Of a stretch of DNA of 64,000 nt, positions 1 through 7,415 are shown one piece after another (positions within the stretch are counted from its first letter, which is position 1; every line of letters begins with the position of its first letter). The translations under genes and the position numbers were made by a program. Source of the DNA: an uncultured Aquimarina sp. Its GTDB lineage: Bacteria > Bacteroidota > Bacteroidia > Flavobacteriales > Flavobacteriaceae. Location of the stretch: the NCBI GenBank assembly GCA_947502885.1, contig CANNBP010000001.1, positions 186,001-250,000 of the forward strand. The letters run 5' to 3'. The notes below the pieces were generated by a model, which had not been told where the DNA came from, made no database searches, and worked only from the letters and a program-made list of their open reading frames with translations.

Positions 1-594
1 TTTTTTATTTCCTCCGCCTAATACCATTCCGGCAACATCATCAAGGATACTACCATCTCCATCTGCATCAAGGAATGATTCAATTAGAGTTTGTTCTTTA
101 GAGCCGCTACCACCACCTAGCATTCCGCCTAATAAGTTATTTAGACCACTTGCATCTGATACATTGTTTTGTGAAGCTTGTTTTCCTAGTACTCCCATTA
201 ATATTGGAGCAGCTACTTTAAGAATTTGAGCAATAGAACCAGCGTCTATACCTGATTTTTGACTTAAAGCGTTTTCTACAGCAGGTTGTTTATTACCTAG
301 AATATGACCTAATATTCCAGCGCCATCATTAGTTACATTTTCTTCAACACCACCTTCAAATAATCCTCCTAAGTTATCTAAGATTCCTCCAGAGTGTTTT
401 CCAGATAATGCTCCTAAGATTCCTGAAGCACCTTCGGGAGTAGATGCATTACGTTGCATAGCTCCCATTAATACAGGTATAGCCATACTAAGTACGCTTC
501 CTGTTTTATCAGCTGATTGCCCCGTTTGGTTACTTACACCGTTAATAATTTGTTGCCCCATTGGGCTATTTAAAAGATCTAAAATTCCAGACAT
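1..594 (-). CDS. DUF937 domain-containing protein, 3' end outside the window
   Basis: The reading frame opens with ATG at 594 and stays open for 198 codons to the window edge, so the C-terminus is not visible. The protein begins MSGILDLLNSPMGQQII and is rich in Gly, Ala, Leu and Asn, with repeated short helices of the type ILGALSG, ILGHILG and LLGGMLGG. This is the pattern of the DUF937 (YidB-like) family, whose function is not well established. Near the visible end the stretch DADGDGSILDD has the spacing of an EF-hand or dockerin-like calcium loop, which is common at the end of these proteins. No signal peptide or membrane segment is seen, so it is probably cytoplasmic. A strong hairpin at 720-767 separates it from serA. 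Confidence 0.85.
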   Translation of the reverse strand, partial: MSGILDLLNSPMGQQIINGVSNQTGQSADKTGSVLSMAIPVLMGAMQRNASTPEGASGILGALSGKHSGGILDNLGGLFEGGVEENVTNDGAGILGHILGNKQPAVENALSQKSGIDAGSIAQILKVAAPILMGVLGKQASQNNVSDASGLNNLLGGMLGGGSGSKEQTLIESFLDADGDGSILDDVAGMVLGGGNKK

Positions 595-719
595 GATTAT
601 ATTTTTAATTATATGAATCTAAATTTACGTTTTTTATTTCTAAAATAATTGATGAAGAGTTGCTTTATTTAATCAAATAATAGACGAAAGGACAATTTTA
701 TCGATATATTGATCTTTTT

Positions 720-767
720 AAAAACACAAGACCCTTTTAACTTAGATTAAAAGGGTCTTGTGTTTTT
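720..767 (-). terminator. Rho-independent terminator downstream of serA
   Basis: Two 21-bp arms are perfectly complementary (720-740 and 747-767) around a 6-base loop, and both outer ends are runs of A or T. The hairpin lies 33 bases past the serA stop codon and upstream of the DUF937 start. It can therefore end serA transcription and insulate the next gene, and its symmetry would allow it to work on either strand. Confidence 0.9.
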
Positions 768-799
768 TAATTCTTATTGATAAAGAAGAGAAGGAGTTG

Positions 800-1750
800 T
801 TATTTAAGTATGGTAATAATTTGACTTGCTAGTTCATCTCCAATTCTATCCTGTGCTTCTTTAGTAGCAGCTCCTATATGCGGTGTTAATGATACTTTAG
901 AATTCATTAATACTTTTATCGCTGGAGTTGGTTCATCTTCAAAAACATCGAGACCGGCAAAGCTTAATTTTTCATTTTCTAAGGCTTCAATTAATGCAAC
1001 TTCATCTACAACACCACCTCGTGCAGCATTAATAATACCAGCACCCGGTTTCATTAATTCAATTTCAGAGGCACCAATAACATATTCTTTTTGCGCAGGT
1101 ACATGTAAGGTGAAGAAATCAGAGTTTTTAAGTACTTCCTCTTTTGATATTGTTTTAATATCAAAAGTTAAGGATTGCCCATCAAAAAACTCTAACGGTA
1201 TCTGTACTTCGTCTATAAATGGATCAAATGCAAGTACTTTCATTCCTGCTCCAATGGCAATTTTCGCTGTTGCTTGTCCTATACGACCAATACCTATAAT
1301 CCCAAGTGTTTTACCTCTTAGCTCTGTTCCATTTGCATAGGCCTTTTTTAGGTTTTTAAATTTACTATCTCCTTCGAGTGGCATGTTTCTATTTGCGTCA
1401 TGTAAAAATCGAACACCACTATATAAATGAGCAAAAACTAATTCTGCAACCGAACCTGATGAAGCAGCGGGTGTATTGATTACATGTAAACCTTTTTCTT
1501 TGGCATAAGCAACATCGATGTTATCCATTCCAACACCACCGCGACCAATTACCTTAAGAGAAGGACAGTTATCAATAATATCGGTTCTTACTTTTGTGGC
1601 ACTGCGTACTAATAATACCGAAATTTCATTTTCATTTATAAAATTTGCTAATTGGTTTTGAGCTACAGTTGTAGTTAATACTTCAAAACCAGATTTTTCT
1701 AATGCGTCAATTCCACTTTGTGATACTCCGTCATTGGCTAATACTTTCAT
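800..1750 (-). CDS. serA: D-3-phosphoglycerate dehydrogenase
   Basis: This enzyme oxidises 3-phosphoglycerate to 3-phosphohydroxypyruvate with NAD, the first step of serine synthesis in the cytoplasm. At 316 residues it is the short form without an ACT or ASB regulatory domain, so serine feedback through ACT is not expected. The Rossmann motif GIGRIGQATA is at about 153-162, followed by an acidic residue in FDP (about 176). The dehydrogenase catalytic set is visible as Arg in NAARGGVVDE (about 244), the Glu of DVFEDEP (about 271-273) and His in TPHIGAAT (291). It lies 71 bases behind serC on the same strand, so the two are probably co-transcribed. Other D-2-hydroxyacid dehydrogenases share the fold, but pairing with serC makes the assignment firm. 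Confidence 0.93.
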   Translation of the reverse strand: MKVLANDGVSQSGIDALEKSGFEVLTTTVAQNQLANFINENEISVLLVRSATKVRTDIIDNCPSLKVIGRGGVGMDNIDVAYAKEKGLHVINTPAASSGSVAELVFAHLYSGVRFLHDANRNMPLEGDSKFKNLKKAYANGTELRGKTLGIIGIGRIGQATAKIAIGAGMKVLAFDPFIDEVQIPLEFFDGQSLTFDIKTISKEEVLKNSDFFTLHVPAQKEYVIGASEIELMKPGAGIINAARGGVVDEVALIEALENEKLSFAGLDVFEDEPTPAIKVLMNSKVSLTPHIGAATKEAQDRIGDELASQIITILK

Positions 1751-1821
1751 AAAATCATTTTTGAATCATTTCCAAATAATTTGGAAAATAGTTATTGTTT
1801 GGATAAATATTATAAGGTATG

Positions 1822-2886
1822 TTAGGCTTTTCGTTCGAGATCTCCCATTACATCAACTAAAACGGCTACACTTTCTATAGAAAGTGCATTATACATGCTA
1901 GCTCTATATCCTCCAACTGTTCTATGACCATTTAAACCATTAATACCAGCTTCTTTCCACATAGCATCAAATGTTTCCTTAAGATCTTCATTTAGTAGTG
2001 TAAATGTTGCGTTCATTATAGATCTATCTTCTTCAACTGTAAATCCTTGAAATAATGGATTTAGATCAATTTCAGAATACAGTAACTTAGCTTTTTTCTC
2101 ATTTATTTCTTCTATAGCACTAATACCACCTAGCTTTTTAAGCCATCTTAAGGTTAACATACAGGTATATACAGAGAATACGGGTGGTGTATTGAACATA
2201 CTAGCTTTATTAATGTGTAATTGATAATCTAGCATAGAAGGAATTTGTCTTTCTACTTTTCCTAGAATATCTTCTTTTACAACTACTAATGTTGTTCCTG
2301 CGGCTCCCATATTTTTTTGAGCTCCAGCATATATTAGATCAAATTTTGAAAAGTCTAGTTGACGAGAAAATATATCACTACTCATATCACATACTAATGG
2401 ACCATCTGCAATTGGAAAATCATTAATTTGTGTTCCAAAAATAGTATTATTACTTGTGCAATGAATATAATCAAGCCCTTTGGGTATTTTATAACCTTTT
2501 GGGATATGATTATAGTTCGCTTTTTTTGAAGAGGCTATTTCTACAACATCTCCAAAAAGAGCAGCTTCTTTAATAGATTTATCGCTCCAATTACCTGTGT
2601 TAATATATCCAGCTTTGGTTTGTAGTAGATTATATGCTGTCATTAAAAACTGAGTACTTGCACCACCTTGAAGGAATAAAGCTTTATATCCTTTACCTTC
2701 TAATCCTAATAATTCTAGGGCTAGAGATCGGGCTTCCTCCATAATGTCTACAAAATCTTTACTACGATGTGAAATTTCAATAATGGATAGGCCAGAATTA
2801 TTATAATCTACGACAGCTCTAGAAGCTTCTTTAAATACGTCTTGTGGTAAAATACAAGGACCAGCGCTAAAATTATGCTTTTTCAT
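1822..2886 (-). CDS. serC: Phosphoserine aminotransferase
   Basis: SerC transfers the amino group of glutamate to 3-phosphohydroxypyruvate, giving phosphoserine, and uses PLP. The N-terminus MKKHNFSAGPCILP is the family signature and the PLP lysine lies in YAGAQKNMG at about residue 191. His and Arg residues near the C-terminus (NGHRTVGGYRASMYN) also match the family. The start is taken as ATG at 2886, giving 354 residues; the frame could begin at a TTG three codons earlier, but the family begins directly with MKKHNFSAGP. Together with serA immediately downstream it supplies two of the three serine-pathway steps. No serB is present here. Confidence 0.94.
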   Translation of the reverse strand: MKKHNFSAGPCILPQDVFKEASRAVVDYNNSGLSIIEISHRSKDFVDIMEEARSLALELLGLEGKGYKALFLQGGASTQFLMTAYNLLQTKAGYINTGNWSDKSIKEAALFGDVVEIASSKKANYNHIPKGYKIPKGLDYIHCTSNNTIFGTQINDFPIADGPLVCDMSSDIFSRQLDFSKFDLIYAGAQKNMGAAGTTLVVVKEDILGKVERQIPSMLDYQLHINKASMFNTPPVFSVYTCMLTLRWLKKLGGISAIEEINEKKAKLLYSEIDLNPLFQGFTVEEDRSIMNATFTLLNEDLKETFDAMWKEAGINGLNGHRTVGGYRASMYNALSIESVAVLVDVMGDLERKA

Positions 2887-2938
2887 ATCATGCAAATATT
2901 TATTGTTTTTAATAATTACTTTTTCTTATCAATCAATG

Positions 2939-2975
2939 ATACTTTTGGAAACATAATATACATAACCAAAAGTAT
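2939..2975 (-). promoter_or_regulatory. Inverted repeat with TAnnTTTG box upstream of serC
   Basis: A 10-bp inverted repeat (ATACTTTTGG at 2939-2948 and its complement at 2966-2975) has a 17-base spacer. Each arm contains TACTTTTG, which fits the Bacteroidota -7 consensus TAnnTTTG. On the minus strand the box at 2967-2974 would start RNA about 70 bases before serC. No matching -33 element is clear. It could equally be an operator or a weak 3' hairpin of the acyl-CoA reductase gene. Confidence 0.3.
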
Positions 2976-3079
2976 GTGCTCTATTATTGCTCATTTTTGG
3001 GGACTCTAAATAACAAAGCAGGAATATCGCAAAGGTGCTAATAATCTGGTACAAATACGGTGTTAAAATGATAAATAAT

Positions 3080-4141
3080 TTACCAATTTTTTGTCAAAAA
3101 TTCAATTGTATCGATATCGTCAGCATAATCAGAAAGCGTTGGATTTTGTGTATTTCCAAACTTTACCGAAGATTTAGAAAAGTCATCACTTACAGTACAT
3201 TGAATCTTATCTTTATCTCCTATAAGTTTTTGATTTAATTCATCTATAGATTCATAGGTTTCATAAAAAAGTGTTGCGATAGGAGAGGAGTAACTTTGAT
3301 CTTCTTTAAGCATTAAAAAGCCATTTTCGAGTAATTTATAGTTACTCATCAAATAAACTGCTTTATTATAATCATAGTTATTAGCATATTTTGCGCTATC
3401 CATAATAGTGTTATATGGATACATACTTTTGAAAAATAAATCAAAATCATATGTTTTTGGTACCATCAATTTTGAAACGTTTCGACATCCTAATCCATAA
3501 TACCTAAATATATCTTTGCCTAATAGTTCTAATTGTTCTTTGGTTTCATTTCCAGATAAAATAGCTACAGAGTTTCTGTTTTTACGTATAATGTTAGGAA
3601 CTTTTCCAAAATAGTACTCAAAGTATCGAGCAGTATTATTGCTACCTGTAGCAATTACTGCGTCAAAATCCTTAAATTTTTCTGTTGTAAATGTGATATA
3701 GTTTTTAAACCTAGGTTCTATAGTAATAAGGTATGATGCTAAAAAAGGTAATAATTGGTTGTCGTTAGAGGATTGTTTTACAAGTACATGATGTCCGCAA
3801 ATTAGTACAGAAAGAAAGTCATGAAACCCTACTAACGGAATATTTCCTGCCATAACAACTCCAACAACCTTAGGTTCTACTTGTTCTATGGTATACGAAG
3901 ATATCCAATCCTGTAAATTCTTTTCGGTTAACGCATTGCTCCATTGTTCAATTGAAAAAATGACATTCTCTTTGGTAAACCATCCATTATAATGTACTGC
4001 ACTATTAATTTTGTGAGTCATTTCACTAAAAAAATCTTGAGTACCCGATTCGGGTTTAATCACCTCAAAATCAGTGTTTTTGAATTGGTTTAAGAACTCT
4101 CCAAGTATAGAAAATGCTTTTATACGATCATTTAATAACAT
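3080..4141 (-). CDS. LuxC-like acyl-CoA reductase
   Basis: The 353-residue protein matches the acyl-CoA reductase (LuxC-like, aldehyde dehydrogenase superfamily) proteins found next to serC and ferredoxin in many Bacteroidota. Landmarks are VVGVVMAGNIPLVGFHD (about 93-108), a nucleotide-pocket region with KQSSND, ATGSNNTARYFEYYFG and the probable nucleophile Cys219 in YYGLGCRNVSKL. Known LuxC enzymes reduce fatty acyl-CoA or acyl-enzyme to aldehyde with NADPH. The physiological substrate here is not evident; no luxD or luxE partner is present. It is transcribed divergently from the ferredoxin gene and its start codon lies only 65 bases away, so the two promoters must overlap. Confidence 0.8.
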   Translation of the reverse strand: MLLNDRIKAFSILGEFLNQFKNTDFEVIKPESGTQDFFSEMTHKINSAVHYNGWFTKENVIFSIEQWSNALTEKNLQDWISSYTIEQVEPKVVGVVMAGNIPLVGFHDFLSVLICGHHVLVKQSSNDNQLLPFLASYLITIEPRFKNYITFTTEKFKDFDAVIATGSNNTARYFEYYFGKVPNIIRKNRNSVAILSGNETKEQLELLGKDIFRYYGLGCRNVSKLMVPKTYDFDLFFKSMYPYNTIMDSAKYANNYDYNKAVYLMSNYKLLENGFLMLKEDQSYSSPIATLFYETYESIDELNQKLIGDKDKIQCTVSDDFSKSSVKFGNTQNPTLSDYADDIDTIEFLTKNW

Positions 4142-4146
4142 CCTTT

Positions 4147-4178
4147 TTTGTTTATCAGTAGTTTACACGCTATTTTTG
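4147..4178 (+). promoter_or_regulatory. Promoter of the ferredoxin gene
   Basis: TTTG at 4147-4150 and TATTTTTG at 4171-4178 are separated by 20 bases. This is close to the ideal Bacteroidota primary-sigma promoter, TTTG followed after about 20 bases by TAnnTTTG. The predicted start of RNA is about 20 bases upstream of the ferredoxin ATG. The -33 element begins six bases from the start codon of the divergent acyl-CoA reductase gene. Confidence 0.72.
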
Positions 4179-4206
4179 TGGTGCAAATTTAGAATAAAAA
4201 AAAGCT

Positions 4207-4554
4207 ATGGCAATTATAATAACAGACGAATGTATAAACTGTGGTGCTTGTGAACCAGAATGCCCAAACACTGCAATTTATGAAGGTGCTGATGATTGGA
4301 GATATTCTGACGGAACTGATTTAGAAGGAGATGTAGTTTTACCTGGTGGTAAAAATGTAAATGCAGATGAAGCTCAAGAACCAGTTAGTGATGAAGTATA
4401 CTATATAGTACCCGATAAATGTACAGAATGTAAAGGTTTTCATGAAGAACCACAATGTGCGGCTGTATGCCCAGTGGATTGTTGTGTTCCTGATGAAGAT
4501 ATTGTAGAAACAGAAGAATTCTTATTAGAGAAGCAAGCGTTTATGCATAAATAA
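4207..4554 (+). CDS. 2x[4Fe-4S] dicluster ferredoxin
   Basis: A 115-residue cytoplasmic electron carrier. The first cluster motif is [12 protein letters not shown] (C-x2-C-x2-C-x3-C), near residues 9-20. The second is [18 protein letters not shown], which has the long spacing between Cys pairs typical of Alvin-type or YfhL-type ferredoxins. The acidic insert between the motifs ([17 protein letters not shown]) is typical of the Bacteroidota versions. The adjacent divergent acyl-CoA reductase suggests, but does not prove, a shared redox role. A clear TTTG/TATTTTTG promoter precedes it and a perfect palindromic terminator follows it. Confidence 0.92.
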   Translation: MAIIITDECINCGACEPECPNTAIYEGADDWRYSDGTDLEGDVVLPGGKNVNADEAQEPVSDEVYYIVPDKCTECKGFHEEPQCAAVCPVDCCVPDEDIVETEEFLLEKQAFMHK

Positions 4555-4572
4555 GGATAAAACTTACATATC

Positions 4573-4618
4573 AGTACGTATAAAAAGCCTGTTATATAAC
4601 AGGCTTTTTATACGTACT
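4573..4618 (+). terminator. Perfect 46-bp palindromic terminator
   Basis: Two 23-bp arms (4573-4595 and 4596-4618) are exactly complementary with no spacer. The core AAAAAGCCTGTT/AACAGGCTTTTT is a terminator stem with A and T runs inside the arms, so it works in both directions. It follows the ferredoxin stop codon by 18 bases. Confidence 0.85.
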
Positions 4619-4667
4619 AGATTAAAATTTAGTATTTTCGTTTCATCATATTTTAAATCTAATTACT

Positions 4668-5297
4668 ATGAAAAAAATAATATTATTAGTCTTATTTATA
4701 ACAGTTGCTACTTCTTCTTATGGTCAATATCGTTGGGAAGTTTCTGGAGGGGCCACTTTTTCAAAATTAAACCTTGATAATATTGAAACAACCGGAGGAA
4801 CTGGTTTTTTTGTGAATGCAGGATATGGTTATTTAATGGGAGTAAGAGCTAGAACAAGTATTGTTTTTTCTTTAGATCTTTTACAACGTAAAAGTGAAAT
4901 TTCTGATATTACATCAAATAGTGATGCAGGTACTGTGTATGTAAAAGGGCAGGAAATAAGCACTTTACAAGTAGGTTTTACTCCAAAATTTAGATACTTG
5001 ACAGGTGATGGTAAAGATAGATTTAGAGGTTTTATAAATGTAGGTCCATCATTTAGAGTGAATACTAGTTTTGAAGTAGGAGGAGTAGAACTAGAAGATA
5101 AAGCTTATGAAAAATTAGTTATTGGTGGTGTATATGGTATCGGTTTTTCTCAAATGATAGGTGAAATGTTTGATATAATGGGAGAAGTTGGTGCAATGAA
5201 TGATTTTGTAGATAATTTTGTAGATAGTGAGAGTAAATTTTTTGATGTCTATGCTAGAGTAGGTGTACGATTTAGAATTTATGATGCAAGAAGATAA
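4668..5297 (+). CDS. Outer-membrane beta-barrel protein (porin-family like)
   Basis: The 209-residue product starts with a Sec signal peptide (MKKIILLVLFITVATSSYGQ). The mature part shows alternating hydrophobic strands and glycine turns, for example TGGTGFFVNAGYGYLMG and LVIGGVYGIGFSQMIGEM, and ends in VGVRFRIYDARR. This fits the small 8-strand barrel family (outer membrane beta-barrel domain) widespread in Flavobacteriaceae. Such proteins sit in the outer membrane; no substrate can be read from the sequence. It is a single-gene unit between two terminators. Confidence 0.75.
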   Translation: MKKIILLVLFITVATSSYGQYRWEVSGGATFSKLNLDNIETTGGTGFFVNAGYGYLMGVRARTSIVFSLDLLQRKSEISDITSNSDAGTVYVKGQEISTLQVGFTPKFRYLTGDGKDRFRGFINVGPSFRVNTSFEVGGVELEDKAYEKLVIGGVYGIGFSQMIGEMFDIMGEVGAMNDFVDNFVDSESKFFDVYARVGVRFRIYDARR

Positions 5298-5321
5298 AAT
5301 ATAAAACTTATAATGAATATT

Positions 5322-5350
5322 AAATCCCGCATTTGCGGGATTTCTTTTTT
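5322..5350 (+). terminator. Rho-independent terminator of the barrel gene
   Basis: AAATCCCGC (5322-5330) pairs with GCGGGATTT (5335-5343) around a 4-base loop. C followed by six T residues comes directly after the stem. It lies 25 bases past the stop codon of the outer-membrane protein. Confidence 0.9.
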
Positions 5351-5470
5351 AATACATATTTGAATTAATGATAACTATAAAAAACAACGTATTACAAAAA
5401 CTGATTTTTGAGTATTTTAATATATCTAATTAAAGGGAATAGGTATTATGTAACCGGATCTATCGATTTA

Positions 5471-5516
5471 AAAAGAAAAACTCGTTAAGTAACCTTAAAA
5501 GGTTGTTTAACGAGTT
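5471..5516 (-). terminator. Rho-independent terminator of the 141-residue hypothetical gene
   Basis: AACTCGTTAA (5479-5488) pairs with TTAACGAGTT (5507-5516), with additional inner pairing AACC/GGTT. Read on the minus strand the stem is followed by TTTTTCTTTT (complement of 5471-5480). It lies about 30 bases past the minus-strand stop at 5548. Confidence 0.8.
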
Positions 5517-5547
5517 CTGTAGTTTTTATATTTTAGTGTAGATTACT

Positions 5548-5973
5548 CTAAAAATTAGCAAGAGCATCTCTGTATTCTTTCAAATCAGCAATATTAGTTC
5601 TGTTCGTTAATTTTTTTGTTAGAGAAATCATGTATTTAAGACTTTCTACAGGATCTTTAACTACAGTATTACTGTCTGATATAGAAATTGCTTCTCCTTC
5701 TGTAGATTCTTCTACAGGTTCGTCATCAGGAATAGGGATCAAAAATGAATTATTACTCTCTATATGCTCATATGTATACCTAAGTACTTTTACTACCAAA
5801 GGTATTTGCTCTTCTAGCGCATATGTTCTTAGGGCTTTTAGATCTTCTATTAATGTATCTGTGTTAATTCCTGTTGCATCAAGATCTACAAGAATTTTAT
5901 CGATTAATTTTATTGCTTTTTTATTTTCCAAAAGGATAAAGTTATGTGGGTGATTAACTACTAATATTTGCAA
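5548..5973 (-). CDS. Hypothetical protein, 141 residues
   Basis: I do not recognise a family. The protein begins MQILVVNHPHNFILLENKK, is soluble and helix-rich, and has an acidic middle (PDDEPVEESTEGEA, about residues 80-95) that looks like a linker between an N-terminal part and a C-terminal helix ending KEYRDALANF. There is no signal peptide or membrane segment. It is a single-gene unit with its own terminator. Codon use and the sensible amino-acid composition support a real gene over the antisense frame 5630-5953. Confidence 0.65.
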   Translation of the reverse strand: MQILVVNHPHNFILLENKKAIKLIDKILVDLDATGINTDTLIEDLKALRTYALEEQIPLVVKVLRYTYEHIESNNSFLIPIPDDEPVEESTEGEAISISDSNTVVKDPVESLKYMISLTKKLTNRTNIADLKEYRDALANF

Positions 5974-6240
5974 ATTTATATTTTTCCTGAATTATTGAAA
6001 TCAATTCTTGATATAAATTTACTTTTTATGCCTTTTTTTTTATTTAGGATTATTTAACAGTATGGATATTTTTATCTTAATTAATTGTTTTACAGGTATT
6101 TACGTGTGTTTACTTCAATTAATGCTACTATTCCGGCTAAAGTTTGAGGTAAAACCGTAACCGCATATGTGACAATCCTCTTTATCTTTGACATGTATTC
6201 CAATTACAATTTTTCCCTTACTTTTTTTGTTTTCCCCAAC

Positions 6241-6269
6241 ACTTACCTCCTTATTCTAAGGAGGTAAGT
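6241..6269. repeat. Perfect 13-bp hairpin containing SD and anti-SD sequence
   Basis: ACTTACCTCCTTA (6241-6253) is exactly complementary to TAAGGAGGTAAGT (6257-6269) around TTC. The left arm contains ACCTCCTTA, the sequence of the 16S rRNA 3' end, and the right arm the ideal Shine-Dalgarno TAAGGAGGT. A T-rich but imperfect tract follows on the plus strand, so a terminator of an unseen short transcript is the plain alternative. Confidence 0.5.
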
Positions 6270-6351
6270 TCTTCTTATAGCAATACTAATTACATAATGT
6301 TGTATTTATATTTAATAAAAAGTATTGATTTGTAGTTGATTACATCTAAAA

Positions 6352-6367
6352 AGGGGTATTTACCCCT
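6352..6367. promoter_or_regulatory. AGGGGTA-TT-TACCCCT palindrome, candidate operator
   Basis: A 7-bp perfect inverted repeat with a 2-base centre lies about 45 bases upstream of the -7-like TACCTTTG at 6412 and 88 bases upstream of the small gene at 6455. Its position and its G/C content in an AT-rich spacer suggest a protein-binding site; this is inference. Confidence 0.4.
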
Positions 6368-6454
6368 GTAATTCTAGTCAAAATCCCCTCATTATCTATT
6401 GTTGTGATCCATACCTTTGGCGTATAACACATCACACAAACAAATCAAAATTAT

Positions 6455-6640
6455 ATGAAACGGCTTTTATTACCCCTAGTTCTTATTGCTTTTGCTGTTA
6501 TATGTCTGGGGATTGTACATATTGACAATGTAAATGAGATCAATTCACAATCAGATAAATTAAGAAAAAAGCATCAAAAGTATACTATAGAAAATCAAAC
6601 AAATAATACAGGAGGAGGAGCTACTACCTTACCTAAATGA
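6455..6640 (+). CDS. Small membrane-anchored or secreted protein, 61 residues
   Basis: The product starts with MKRLLLPLVLIAFAVICLGIV, an N-terminal hydrophobic segment of about 20 residues that is either a signal anchor or a signal peptide. A short polar part follows (DKLRKKHQKYTIENQ), and the tail is TGGGATTLPK. No family is recognised. Support for a real gene comes from the clean signal-like start, a candidate TAnnTTTG box about 40 bases upstream and a palindrome further up. The stop codon lies 25 bases from the end of the convergent DCC-family gene. Confidence 0.55.
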   Translation: MKRLLLPLVLIAFAVICLGIVHIDNVNEINSQSDKLRKKHQKYTIENQTNNTGGGATTLPK

Positions 6641-6665
6641 ACGGCAAAAAAAGATTCGATTTATA

Positions 6666-7079
6666 CTACTTCTGATCAATAAACAGTGCTCGAAGTTCTG
6701 GGGTTGGAATCATGCAACTTTCTTTTTTACCAAACCACTTATACCTATTTTTGGCAATAATATCATAAAACCAATCTCTAAAGAAAGCTGGTAAAATGAG
6801 AAAAATAGCAAGTATAGGATATATACCTGATAGTTTCTTTACAATATTTAAAACAGCTGTAGACTTATAATAATAAGCCTTTTTAGGTTCTATAAGAAGT
6901 ATAGAGTCAAGTTTTGAAGAATCGATTCCTCTTTCGGCTATTAACTGTTTGCCAATAGCACTTTGTAATGATGCATATCTAAATGTATCATTCTTATCAT
7001 GAGTTATGATAAAATTGATCGTATTGTTGCACATATTGCAAACTCCATCAAATAGTATGATTTTTTTTCCTTCTATCAT
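6666..7079 (-). CDS. DCC1-like thiol-disulfide oxidoreductase family protein (DUF393)
   Basis: The 137-residue protein begins MIEGKKIILFDGVCNMCNNTINFII, which holds the DxxC-x2-C signature (DGVCNMC, about residues 11-17) of the DCC/YuxK family. Further family marks are the central FRYASLQSAIGKQL and the C-terminal RDWFYDIIAKNRYKWFG followed by a single Cys. The Cys pair suggests thiol-disulfide chemistry, but activity is not proven for most members. A hydrophobic stretch (IYPILAIFLILPAFF) may bind the membrane. It is convergent with the small gene at 6455. Confidence 0.88.
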   Translation of the reverse strand: MIEGKKIILFDGVCNMCNNTINFIITHDKNDTFRYASLQSAIGKQLIAERGIDSSKLDSILLIEPKKAYYYKSTAVLNIVKKLSGIYPILAIFLILPAFFRDWFYDIIAKNRYKWFGKKESCMIPTPELRALFIDQK

Positions 7080-7415
7080 TACAATACAAAGATAATGAAA
7101 TATGTATTGAAAACTTAACCTTACTTGATCTGGTCATTCCTTTTATTAAAAAATTAAGAAATGGGTTTTGGCGTTCGAGCAGGCTATTCATTATATCTTT
7201 TGTCTGTAAATATACTCGACTTAAAATTGTTTAATTTATAACTATACCTATCATGTTGTTATAGTTTATAATTAAGACAAAAGGATGTCATTTCTATCCT
7301 TAACGCAAAAAAAGATTTTTATCTGTTACTCATTCAAAGAGTCACTTCACTCATTATAGGTTGGTATCATTTGTAATAGCTTATAGTTTTAACTCATAAT
7401 TTTAAACTATCAATT
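7080..7415. other. 336-bp intergenic region
   Basis: This is the shared upstream region of the DCC-family gene (minus) and the VWA protein gene (plus). I see only very short open frames (26 codons or fewer) and no clear hairpin. TATCATTTG near 7364 is close to, but one base longer than, the TAnnTTTG box. The region probably holds both promoters and a leader for the VWA gene. Confidence 0.5.

Larger units (their letters stand above)
5974..6454. other. 481-bp intergenic region
   Basis: No convincing gene is seen. The only plus-strand short frame of note is a 32-codon hydrophobic one at about 6062-6160, which I do not support. The region does hold a perfect 13-bp hairpin at 6241-6269, a 7-bp GGGG palindrome at 6352-6367, and TACCTTTG (6412-6419), which fits the TAnnTTTG -7 box ahead of the small gene at 6455. 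It is divergent in sense, lying between a minus-strand and a plus-strand gene. Confidence 0.6.

Noticed and set aside
1110..1340. Plus-strand open frame across serA
   Set aside because: It is antisense to a well-conserved gene and its Ile/Pro/Ser-rich translation has no domain pattern.
2887..2895. TTG start for serC giving three extra residues
   Set aside because: The family begins at MKKHNFSAGP, and ATG at 2886 is available.
3035..3238. Plus-strand open frame at the end of the acyl-CoA reductase gene
   Set aside because: It mostly overlaps the conserved reductase C-terminus and starts with no promoter or family match.
5630..5953. Plus-strand 107-codon frame opposite the 141-residue hypothetical gene
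   Set aside because: Its translation is Ser/Ile-rich and typical of an antisense shadow; the minus-strand gene has its own terminator and a normal composition.
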